The position numbers and the translations under genes are program-made. The notes beneath the pieces were generated by a model. The model made no database searches. It saw only the letters and a program-made list of their open reading frames with translations, and had not been told where the DNA came from. A stretch of DNA of 64,000 bases from CAMCTV01 sp964420985 (lineage in GTDB: Bacteria > Bacteroidota > Bacteroidia > Flavobacteriales_D > Sanyastnellaceae): positions 1 to 64,000 of the forward strand of contig CAYQUT010000011.1 in NCBI GenBank assembly GCA_964420985.1, in the 5' to 3' direction. Shown piece after piece: positions 51,802 through 59,588 of this stretch; the first letter of the stretch is position 1, and each line of letters starts with the position of its first letter.

Positions 51802-53160
51802 ATGCGATTTGCCATCACCGATATTGAAACCGTAGGTAGCCAACCTGGTCAGGGAACCATTATCGAGATTGCCATTTGCATTCATGACGGCGAAAAAGTC
51901 ATTGACAAGTATGAAACACTGGTCAATCCTGAAAAAAAAATCCCCCCTTTTATTGTTTCCCTTACGGGCATTAATGATAAAATGTTACAACATGCTCCAC
52001 TTTTTGAAGATGTGGCGGATGAAATCTTTGACCTTCTGAAAGATTGCGTTTTTGTAGCCCACAATGTAAACTTTGATTACAACTTCGTAAAAGCTGAGTT
52101 GTCCGCGGCAGGATACCAATGGAAACCAGAAAAACTCTGCACCGTTAGATTGGCCCGAGCTTCATTTCCAGGTCACCGCAAATATGGATTGAGCTCGATG
52201 TGCGAGTTTTTCGAGATTCCCAATTTTGCGGCTCATCGCGCAATGGGAGATGCACAAGCCACTGCAATACTGTTTGATAAATGCATTGAGGCTCACGGAT
52301 TTTCATTAATCAATGATATGCTGAAGATAGGAAGTGGAGATTCTTTCCTGCCCAACCATATCCCCAATGAAGAATTTCAGCAATTACCCACCACCGCTGG
52401 GATTTATTTTTTCAAAAACGAAAAGGGCGAAAACTTGTACATCGGAAAAGCGTTGAACATCAAGAAGCGCGTCAGGTCTCATTTTAATCCAGATGGCGGA
52501 GAACGTCAACAACACTTTTTGAAAGAAATAGCTCACATAGAATTTCAAGAAACGGGTACAGAGTTATTGGCCTCATTAATGGAAGATGCCGCTATTCGCA
52601 AGCATTTTCCAAAATACAACAAAGCGCAAAAAAAGAAGGCTCATCCATTTCATTTGATTTCATTTCATGATCAAAAGGGCATTCATCGATTGCAAATAGT
52701 TCGTGGAAAAACCGCACAGAGCATTCATAGTTTTACTTCCATGAAGGCCGCCTACCAGTGGCTGAATGCACTTAAAGATGAGCATAAAATTCAAGGCCGC
52801 TGGATTGGTCTTCACCATTTTCAAGGCGAAGAATTGCAAGAGGAGATAGAAGTGCATAACCAAGCGCTTATAAAGGCTTTGGACTCCATGTTGGCCAAGC
52901 AGCCCTCTTATCTGGTGATTGGTCGTGGCCGAAAAGACCATGAAAAATCTTTGGTATGGGTTCAACATGGAAATTTAAAAGGCTATGCCTTTATTGATCG
53001 CGATCAAAGAATTGACAATGAAGATGAATTAGATTGGATTATTCAGCCTTTGCCATCTTCAGAAATAACACCTTATTTATTGCGGAGTCATTACGAAAAT
53101 CCAAAGCAATGCTACATCAAAAATCTTTCTGATCCTGTTGTGGAATCCGATAAATGGTGA
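51802..53160 (+). CDS. DnaQ-type exonuclease fused to GIY-YIG (UvrC N-terminal-like) nuclease domain
   Basis: A 452-residue protein. Residues 1-165 are a DEDDh 3'-5' exonuclease: D7/E9 in ITDIET, D92 in HNVNFD, H145/D150 in HRAMGD. Residues 195-275 form a GIY-YIG domain of UvrC/Cho type (GIY at 200-202, YIG at 213-215, Arg in KKRVRSHF, Glu in ASLMEDAAI). The remaining part has no known domain. Related fusions exist in Bacteroidota and Actinobacteria; a role in repair is likely but unproven. ATG at 51802 is chosen over one 60 bp upstream. The 3' end overlaps the convergent GT22 gene by 44 bp. Confidence 0.88.
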   Translation: MRFAITDIETVGSQPGQGTIIEIAICIHDGEKVIDKYETLVNPEKKIPPFIVSLTGINDKMLQHAPLFEDVADEIFDLLKDCVFVAHNVNFDYNFVKAELSAAGYQWKPEKLCTVRLARASFPGHRKYGLSSMCEFFEIPNFAAHRAMGDAQATAILFDKCIEAHGFSLINDMLKIGSGDSFLPNHIPNEEFQQLPTTAGIYFFKNEKGENLYIGKALNIKKRVRSHFNPDGGERQQHFLKEIAHIEFQETGTELLASLMEDAAIRKHFPKYNKAQKKKAHPFHLISFHDQKGIHRLQIVRGKTAQSIHSFTSMKAAYQWLNALKDEHKIQGRWIGLHHFQGEELQEEIEVHNQALIKALDSMLAKQPSYLVIGRGRKDHEKSLVWVQHGNLKGYAFIDRDQRIDNEDELDWIIQPLPSSEITPYLLRSHYENPKQCYIKNLSDPVVESDKW

Positions 53161-54697
53161 TTTTCTCCAATGAATTTACCGGGTTCAAATGATGAAGCAA
53201 TTGATCAAAAAAACCGGGTTCGATGGTTGTACAATAAGTCAAATGAGGAAACTTTGATTTCCAATTCCCTACTCGCTTTTCCAAATCGATGTCATCATAA
53301 AAGAGAATATAGTTAGGATAACTTCTTCTGTGCACGTCATGCTCATAGGTGGAATCTAGAATAGAAAACAATCCGACAGTCTCCTCGAGTTTTTGATGAA
53401 TCCCAAACGTGTAATACTCATCCCATACATTGGCATAAAATCGGGGCGCTAAGGGCACGCCCTCCTTATGAGCATGTTCTTGCACAAAATTTTTAGCATC
53501 GCCAAATTCGAACAGGGCATGCATGCTTTCAACACGAGCTCTTTTGGGATATATAAATGAGCTTCCGATAAGAAGGATTGAATTGACAATCCAAAAAAAC
53601 TTCCAACTCTTGACCAACCATGGTTTTGCCCCCCAATTCTTCCATTCTACCCAAAGATTCCATCCGATTACTCCCGTCACCAGTAGCAGAGGCAATACGG
53701 GAAATAAAAATCGCTCTTGCTTATTGGGAAACATCAAGTGGAAAACAGTAAATGCCAACCATGCCATCCAAATGCCCCAGAAGGCACTATGTCGCGGAAC
53801 AACAGCCTTGTTTCGCTTAAAAAAAGGTGTCAATGCACCCCAAAAAATGAATAAACTTATTGGAGGAAGAATGAAATAAGATAACCATGACAGATAAGCC
53901 AAAGGCGAGTTGGGAAACTCACCAGCATGTTGGGCATTGTATTCAAAGTAACCCATCACGTGTTGGAAAGGCTTTCCGCCCCAAAGAAGGATATCATCGA
54001 TTTGGGTGAGAAAAAAAGTCACTCCTGAGGAGATTGCTACAATAAAAAATCTGCGCCAATCCTTGAGGAACAATGTTGTGATGCCCCATCCAATGGGTAT
54101 CCATGCGTTTTGAAAACGCAAACCTACAGCTAAGCCCAACAGTGCGCCACCCAATATCCAATGGGAACGTTTGAGCAATGTAATATAATACAACCCTCCA
54201 ATGATGAGCGGTTGACTGACCACCTCTACCAAATTGCGGACTGCATTCATGGGCATTAATCCCAAAAAAGCCATTAACAAAGCCGCGGTAACTGCTGAAC
54301 GTTTATCAGACAATCGCATTGTTAACTTGAAAACAAAATAGACGGAAAGAACCGACCAAAGTCCATGCAATATTCGCACAACCAACTGCAGGTATTGAGG
54401 ATCTTTCATTCCAATGAAATACAGAAGTTTGTAAAGAACAAACAAAATTCCATTGTATAAAAAGCTAAATGCTTGCGGAACTGAATCTGTATTGCCCCAA
54501 CCCGGAATCCAATCGCCCGTATTAAAACCATTGGCCCATGAACCTGCAATTTCTACGGTTAAAAAATGATCATCTACCATTAAGTAACCCGGAGAAAAAA
54601 AAGCCGCAATCAATCGGGTCAATACAGCTCCAATCAAAATGACTTGAAGTGGTTGATAATGCCACCAGGATATAAAACTATTTCGAATAAATGTCAT
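53117..54697 (-). CDS. GT22-type membrane mannosyltransferase (PIG-B/Alg9-like)
   Basis: A 526-residue GT-C membrane glycosyltransferase with about nine to ten helices. The first loop has VDDHFLTVE, giving the acidic motif of GT-C catalytic sites; the family motif near residue 320 reads MFPNKQERFLFPVLP, a clear variant of the GT22 HKEERF motif. Eukaryotic relatives add mannose to GPI or N-glycan precursors; bacterial members are thought to use polyprenyl-phosphate sugars. It follows the carboxylase gene by 3 bp, so it may share its transcript without a shared pathway. Confidence 0.85.
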   Translation of the reverse strand: MTFIRNSFISWWHYQPLQVILIGAVLTRLIAAFFSPGYLMVDDHFLTVEIAGSWANGFNTGDWIPGWGNTDSVPQAFSFLYNGILFVLYKLLYFIGMKDPQYLQLVVRILHGLWSVLSVYFVFKLTMRLSDKRSAVTAALLMAFLGLMPMNAVRNLVEVVSQPLIIGGLYYITLLKRSHWILGGALLGLAVGLRFQNAWIPIGWGITTLFLKDWRRFFIVAISSGVTFFLTQIDDILLWGGKPFQHVMGYFEYNAQHAGEFPNSPLAYLSWLSYFILPPISLFIFWGALTPFFKRNKAVVPRHSAFWGIWMAWLAFTVFHLMFPNKQERFLFPVLPLLLVTGVIGWNLWVEWKNWGAKPWLVKSWKFFWIVNSILLIGSSFIYPKRARVESMHALFEFGDAKNFVQEHAHKEGVPLAPRFYANVWDEYYTFGIHQKLEETVGLFSILDSTYEHDVHRRSYPNYILFYDDIDLEKRVGNWKSKFPHLTYCTTIEPGFFDQLLHHLNPVNSLEKITIYRIPQQDQKDF

Positions 54698-54700
54698 CGT

Positions 54701-56344
54701 TTAAACTTGGATGACTCCTGTTTTATAAGGCGGTGTGGGTTGTCCCAGAGAAGCCGCCGTGATTCCCATGCTAATCCATTTTCTAGTATCCATTGGATCG
54801 ATTACCGCATCCAACCACAATCGAGCCGCTGCGTAATAAGGCGTGGTCTGTTCGTCATAACGTGATTTTATCTTTTGATACAACTCTTCCTCCTCCTCTT
54901 TCGAGATCTCTTGACCTTTTGCCTTTTTGGCTGCTGTTTCGATTTGCAATAAAACTTTTGCCGCTTGCGCACCTCCCATTACTGCAACTTGAGCTGTTGG
55001 CCAACCAACAATCAATCGAGGATCATAGGCCTTACCACACATGGCATAATTCCCTGCACCATAGCTATTACCTGTAATAATGGTAAACTTTGGGACAACA
55101 CTATTGGCTTGCGCATTCACCATCTTAGCACCATCTTTAATGATACCCCCATGCTCAGATCTTGAACCCACCATAAAACCTGTAACGTCCTGCAGGAAAA
55201 TCAGTGGTATATTTTTTTGGTTGCAATTCATAATAAAACGTGCAGCCTTATCCGCACTATCACTAAAAATCACCCCCCCCAATTGCATTCCATCTTTCTT
55301 GCTTTTGACAATCATTCGTTGATTGGCCACAATACCCACTGCCCAACCATCTATTCTGGCATAGGCACACACGATTGTTTTTCCAAAATCCTCTTTGAAC
55401 TCTAGGTAATCTCCACCATCTACCAATGTTGCAATCACTTCTTTCACATCGTAAGGCTTCACCCTGTCTTCTGGCATTATTGAGTACAAGTTTCGTTGAT
55501 CATGAATGGGTGCAACCGTTGGAATTCTATCAAAGCCAGCAGTATTATTCTGCTTGCCCATTTTGGATAGAATGGATTTTATTTTGTTCAACGCATCAGC
55601 ATCATCCTTCGCCTTATAATCGGTTACCCCGCTGATTTCACTGTGGGTTGTGGCACCACCCAATGTTTCATTGTCAATGTCTTCGCCTATCGCGGCTTTT
55701 ACCAGATAAGAACCTGCTAAAAATATTGTACCTGTTTTATCTACGATTAAACTCTCATCGCTCATGATTGGGAGGTAGGCCCCACCTGCTACGCATGACC
55801 CCATAATGGCGGCAATCTGCAATGTGCCTTGGGCCGAGAGTTTGGCGTTGTTTCTGAAAATTCTCCCAAAATGTTCTTTATCCGGAAAAATCTCATCCTG
55901 CATAGGTAAGTAAACACCTGCACTATCCACCAAATAGACTATTGGCAAATTGTTTTCTAATGCAATTTCTTGTGCTCTTAAATTTTTCTTTCCTGTGATG
56001 GGAAACCAAGCACCGGCTTTCACTGTTGCGTCATTGGCCACCACCAAACACTGCTTACCTGAAACCCAACCCATCACAACTATGACACCTCCTGAAGGAC
56101 AACCTCCATGCTCAGGGTACATTCCGTCTCCTGCAAATGCACCAATCTCAATTCTATCTGCCCCTTTATCCAATAAAAAATCGATACGCTCTCTTGCGGT
56201 CATCTTGCCTTTGGCTCGCTCCTTTTCCTGACGGGCCTTGCCTCCCCCTTCCATTATTTTTGACAAACGTTTATTAACGTCTGACACCATAAGGGCCATC
56301 TTGTCTTCGTTACGGTTTCGCTCAATCACTTTTGGATCCGCCAT
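54701..56344 (-). CDS. acyl-CoA carboxylase carboxyltransferase (beta) subunit
   Basis: A 547-residue biotin-dependent carboxyltransferase of the crotonase-like fold, with both ACC-type lobes (GACVAGGAYLPIMSDE-type MGSCVAGGAYLPIM; GITGNSYGAGNYAMCG-type TGNSYGAGNYAMCG; oxyanion-hole FLQDVTGFMVG). The GGIIKDGAKMV segment is closer to methylcrotonyl- or geranyl-CoA types than to propionyl-CoA carboxylase, so the substrate is open: 3-methylcrotonyl-CoA, propionyl-CoA or another short acyl-CoA. The alpha (biotin) subunit is not in the window. With the methylmalonyl-CoA mutase at 59589, a propionate route is possible but unproven. Confidence 0.88.
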   Translation of the reverse strand: MADPKVIERNRNEDKMALMVSDVNKRLSKIMEGGGKARQEKERAKGKMTARERIDFLLDKGADRIEIGAFAGDGMYPEHGGCPSGGVIVVMGWVSGKQCLVVANDATVKAGAWFPITGKKNLRAQEIALENNLPIVYLVDSAGVYLPMQDEIFPDKEHFGRIFRNNAKLSAQGTLQIAAIMGSCVAGGAYLPIMSDESLIVDKTGTIFLAGSYLVKAAIGEDIDNETLGGATTHSEISGVTDYKAKDDADALNKIKSILSKMGKQNNTAGFDRIPTVAPIHDQRNLYSIMPEDRVKPYDVKEVIATLVDGGDYLEFKEDFGKTIVCAYARIDGWAVGIVANQRMIVKSKKDGMQLGGVIFSDSADKAARFIMNCNQKNIPLIFLQDVTGFMVGSRSEHGGIIKDGAKMVNAQANSVVPKFTIITGNSYGAGNYAMCGKAYDPRLIVGWPTAQVAVMGGAQAAKVLLQIETAAKKAKGQEISKEEEEELYQKIKSRYDEQTTPYYAAARLWLDAVIDPMDTRKWISMGITAASLGQPTPPYKTGVIQV

Positions 56345-56367
56345 ATCATTTGGATTAATGATGCGAA

Positions 56368-56400
56368 TTTAAGACACTACCTCGCATTCCCTTATTTTTG
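56368..56400 (+). promoter_or_regulatory. promoter of the binding-lipoprotein gene, -7 box 5 nt from ATG
   Basis: TTTA (56368-56371), 21-bp spacer, TATTTTTG (56393-56400, perfect TAnnTTTG); ATG at 56406. Very short or absent mRNA leader predicted. Confidence 0.55.
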
Positions 56401-56405
56401 CTGGC

Positions 56406-57395
56406 ATGAAATATTGGTGGATCATATTGGGCTTGTTTTTTATTCTGGGATGTAACACAACAAACAGTTTGAATCCAAAACAAATTTTGCCTGAATACGC
56501 CAAAAATTTCTTCCTTTCAGTTCAAGGCCAAGACACTGTATTGCACATCATTCATGGAAAGGACACCCTCACATTTAACAAACAAAAAGAAAGTAGCTTT
56601 CATTTGCTCAGCACCACCCAGGCTGGTTTTTTTTCATTGCTAAAAAATTTCTCGAATATTCATGGAGTAGTTTATCCAAATGACATTCACAGCAAAGAGA
56701 TTCAAGAATGTTTGAGAAATAGGCAAATTGTTGACCTAAATCCTGGTCAATCAGAAATTAATCACGAATTGTTGTGGCAAAATCCTGTTGCCTACATCTT
56801 GTACAGCCCCTTTGACCCCATCGACTTTCCTTTGCCCAAGGAGACGATCAAAATTCCTTTCCTAGATTACACAGAAACCCATCCTCTGGGGCGATTAGAA
56901 TGGATAAAAGTCATCGGTTTCTTGAGCAATAAACACAAAGTATCTGAACGGATTTTCAATGAAAAAGTGAATCAATATAAAAAAAATGTTTGTAGTTCAA
57001 GACAATCTAAAAAAGTCCTGGTAGGAAGTTGGGATGGCGAATTCTTTTATATCAATAGCACCCAATCCACCATTCATCAAACATTGGTGGATGCCGGACT
57101 ATCCGCTTTTTCATCGGAAGAAAAAGGAAATACGCAATGGGACAAGGAAGTGCTTTGGTCTAAATTGCCAGAAGTGGATCACATCGTTTGGATCACCACT
57201 CAACAGCAAAAAAATGCCCTGGAGAAAGAAATGCAACAACCCGAATCCTGGCAAAAAAAATGGGGAATAATCCCCCATTTTATTTTTATCGATACATGTG
57301 CTTATTTTCAAGAGGCCATCATTCAACCGGATAAACTATTGATTGATTTTTCGCAATTGAACGTACAAAGCATTAAAACTTTCGTAACCAACTGA
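56406..57395 (+). CDS. ABC-type metal-chelate/cobalamin substrate-binding lipoprotein (BtuF/FepB-like)
   Basis: A 329-residue lipoprotein (ILGCNTT, lipid Cys at 16) with the two-lobe layout of class III binding proteins. It includes LLSTTQAGFFSLL (the typical STTHxxML region), GVVYPNDIHSKEIQ, the long connecting helix around 195-220 (SERIFNEKVNQYKK) and LGRLEWIKVIGFL. No permease or ATPase gene lies nearby. It may feed a distant transporter for heme, siderophore or B12; B12 would fit the nearby mutase (inference). The last 23 bp overlap the convergent gene. Confidence 0.83.
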   Translation: MKYWWIILGLFFILGCNTTNSLNPKQILPEYAKNFFLSVQGQDTVLHIIHGKDTLTFNKQKESSFHLLSTTQAGFFSLLKNFSNIHGVVYPNDIHSKEIQECLRNRQIVDLNPGQSEINHELLWQNPVAYILYSPFDPIDFPLPKETIKIPFLDYTETHPLGRLEWIKVIGFLSNKHKVSERIFNEKVNQYKKNVCSSRQSKKVLVGSWDGEFFYINSTQSTIHQTLVDAGLSAFSSEEKGNTQWDKEVLWSKLPEVDHIVWITTQQQKNALEKEMQQPESWQKKWGIIPHFIFIDTCAYFQEAIIQPDKLLIDFSQLNVQSIKTFVTN

Positions 57396-58359
57396 CCATA
57401 GGAAAACCAAAGTTATTCCCTTCAATACTCGTGTAATTCAAATAAAATTGAAATGCCCTCTCCCTGGTTTCCATGATTCTGATACCCGGCATAAACAATA
57501 AAAAGCCACGACTTGACTTGTTGTTCACAACTCCCGTGTCATAAGGGGTATAAATCCATTGCTGAGTTACTGGATCGTAATCACTGTAAACCCCAGAGGA
57601 GCGACTAATGCGAGAAGTATTGAGCAGACCAAACATGCTGTCAAAAACCAAACTTGCGGACTTTCCAATTCTCAATGTTCCCGCGACAGAGCCCAAAGCT
57701 CCATTTGACCTAACTTTTGTGGTGTATTCATCTAAGCCGTTTCCATTGCTGTAGTACACATATCCTGCAGAAAAGGTTAAATTATTCTCTCGATCGCCTT
57801 TAGTGAATGATACGAAATTGGCACTGAATAGACCTTTGAACCCATTCAAATACCCCAAGTTACCTGTCAGTGAACCCACTGCAAAATTGACATCTTTTCT
57901 TTTGGTTGGAAACGATTTTTTAAATGTGAATAAGAAAGGTGCCCCTATCCAAGTCGTCATAATCCCCACATTCACCGTATTGGATACAGCCACATGAAAT
58001 TCAGGACCATAAAGATGAATCATATAATAGTTTTCACCCTTTTTAATGGGTAAACCGTTGGTGGTGAAAATATAGCGGGTTGAAAAGGTATTGTCTTCCC
58101 ACAATTCTCCATCCACCACAACTCCCTTTGCTTCCACCTTTTTACTAATTGAAACGACATCCACCTTTTTTACATATAATTTTCCAACGGTATTCGATTC
58201 AATCAACATTTCTCGACCATCGTCTTTTAATACATATCCAATGTATTCATTGCCATTGGCCAACTTGATAACATACTCTGTGCTATCTCCTGGCGTAACT
58301 TGTGCCATACCCAAAATAGAAAAAAGGCACAGCGTTAGAAACAAAATAGACTTTTTCAT
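57373..58359 (-). CDS. hypothetical protein with signal peptide, probable outer-membrane barrel
   Basis: A 328-residue protein. Signal peptide MKKSILFLTLCLFSILGMAQ; N-terminal part (20-100) with strand-rich sequence KLANGNEYIGYVLKDDGRE and IESNTVGKLYVKKVDVV, recalling DUF-type two-strand modules of Bacteroidota; the remainder (110-328) has barrel-like alternating strands (VNVGIMTTWIGAPFLFTF, FSANFVSFTKGD, FQFYLNYTSIEGNNFG). Function unknown. ATG at 58359 begins the signal peptide; an upstream start at 58398 would overlap the aminotransferase end. Confidence 0.7.
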   Translation of the reverse strand: MKKSILFLTLCLFSILGMAQVTPGDSTEYVIKLANGNEYIGYVLKDDGREMLIESNTVGKLYVKKVDVVSISKKVEAKGVVVDGELWEDNTFSTRYIFTTNGLPIKKGENYYMIHLYGPEFHVAVSNTVNVGIMTTWIGAPFLFTFKKSFPTKRKDVNFAVGSLTGNLGYLNGFKGLFSANFVSFTKGDRENNLTFSAGYVYYSNGNGLDEYTTKVRSNGALGSVAGTLRIGKSASLVFDSMFGLLNTSRISRSSGVYSDYDPVTQQWIYTPYDTGVVNNKSSRGFLLFMPGIRIMETRERAFQFYLNYTSIEGNNFGFPMVSWLRKF

Positions 58360-58375
58360 GCGTTTTTTTTTTAAA

Positions 58376-59563
58376 TTAAACATATTGAGTGAGTGCAACT
58401 TTCAGACACTCCACAGCATTTTTCAAATCATTTACATTGAGCACATACGCCAGACGAACTTGATTTTTTCCGCTTCCGGGAGTGGCGTAAAAACCCGTTG
58501 CAGGGGCCATCATCACTGTTTGACCATTGTGCTCAAATTTTTCCAACATCCATTGACAAAAACGATCCGAATCATCAATCGGCAATTCAGCGATGCAATA
58601 AAAAGCACCTTGTGGTTTGGGACAACGAACGCCAGGAATAGCATTTAATCCGTCCACAAGCGTATCTCTCCTTTTAACATATTCATCTACTACTCCATCA
58701 AAATAAGACTGCGGTGTTTGCAATGCCGCCATGGAAGCCCATTGCCCAAATGTGGGGGGAGACAAACGCGCCTGTCCAAACTTCAACGCTGCAGACATCA
58801 AATCTGCATTTCGGCTGATCATGGCACCTATTCTTGCGCCGCACATGGAGTATCGTTTGCTCACACTATCAATCATTATCGCATGATTGTCCAATCCCTC
58901 CAAGTTCATTACACTGAAGGGCACTGCTCCTTCATACATAAACTCTCTGTACACCTCATCGGCATAAAGAAACAAATTGTACTTTAAAACCAAATCACGC
59001 AATTGTTCCAATTCGCTCTTTGAGTACAAATAACCTGTTGGATTACCCGGATTACAGATTAAAATCCCTTTGGTTTTATCCGTAATTTTCTTTTCAAATT
59101 CAGAGATGGGTGGCAAAGCAAATCCATTATCAATCACCGCTGTTACAGGAACCACTGTTGCACCTGCCATAACTGCAAATCCATTATAATTGGCATAAAA
59201 TGGCTCAGGGATGATGACTTCATCTCCTGGATTCAACGTGGACATGAACGCAAAAACCAACGCCTCAGAGCCTCCTGTAGTAACCATGATGTTGGACACA
59301 TCCAATTCAATCTCTTTGGATGAATAATACCCTTTCAATCCTTCTCGGTAAGCCAGCATTCCTTCTGAATTGGAATATTCAATTACGCGAGCATCTTGGG
59401 CTTTCATGGCCTCACGCACCACCATCGGTGTTTCAATATCCGGCTGACCAATATTCAAATGATACACCTTGGTGCCACGTTTTTTTGCAGCCTCTGCAAA
59501 GGGGACTAATTTTCTGATGGGTGATGCAGGCATAGCACCCGCCTTTGAACTCAAACTTGGCAT
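58376..59563 (-). CDS. PLP-dependent aminotransferase class I (aspartate aminotransferase-like)
   Basis: A 395-residue fold-type I enzyme: VYHLNIGQPDIETP at the start, GGSEALVFAF, CNPGNPTGY, YADEVYREF, IDSVSKRYSMCGARIG with PLP lysine near residue 236, and AFYCIAELP. The overall pattern is that of aspartate/aromatic aminotransferases of subgroup I-gamma. Substrate uncertain (Asp, Ala or aromatic). It is 25 bp downstream of the mutase gene on the same strand. Confidence 0.9.
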   Translation of the reverse strand: MPSLSSKAGAMPASPIRKLVPFAEAAKKRGTKVYHLNIGQPDIETPMVVREAMKAQDARVIEYSNSEGMLAYREGLKGYYSSKEIELDVSNIMVTTGGSEALVFAFMSTLNPGDEVIIPEPFYANYNGFAVMAGATVVPVTAVIDNGFALPPISEFEKKITDKTKGILICNPGNPTGYLYSKSELEQLRDLVLKYNLFLYADEVYREFMYEGAVPFSVMNLEGLDNHAIMIDSVSKRYSMCGARIGAMISRNADLMSAALKFGQARLSPPTFGQWASMAALQTPQSYFDGVVDEYVKRRDTLVDGLNAIPGVRCPKPQGAFYCIAELPIDDSDRFCQWMLEKFEHNGQTVMMAPATGFYATPGSGKNQVRLAYVLNVNDLKNAVECLKVALTQYV

Positions 59564-59588
59564 AATTTCTTTTTCTCTTTTTTTTATT

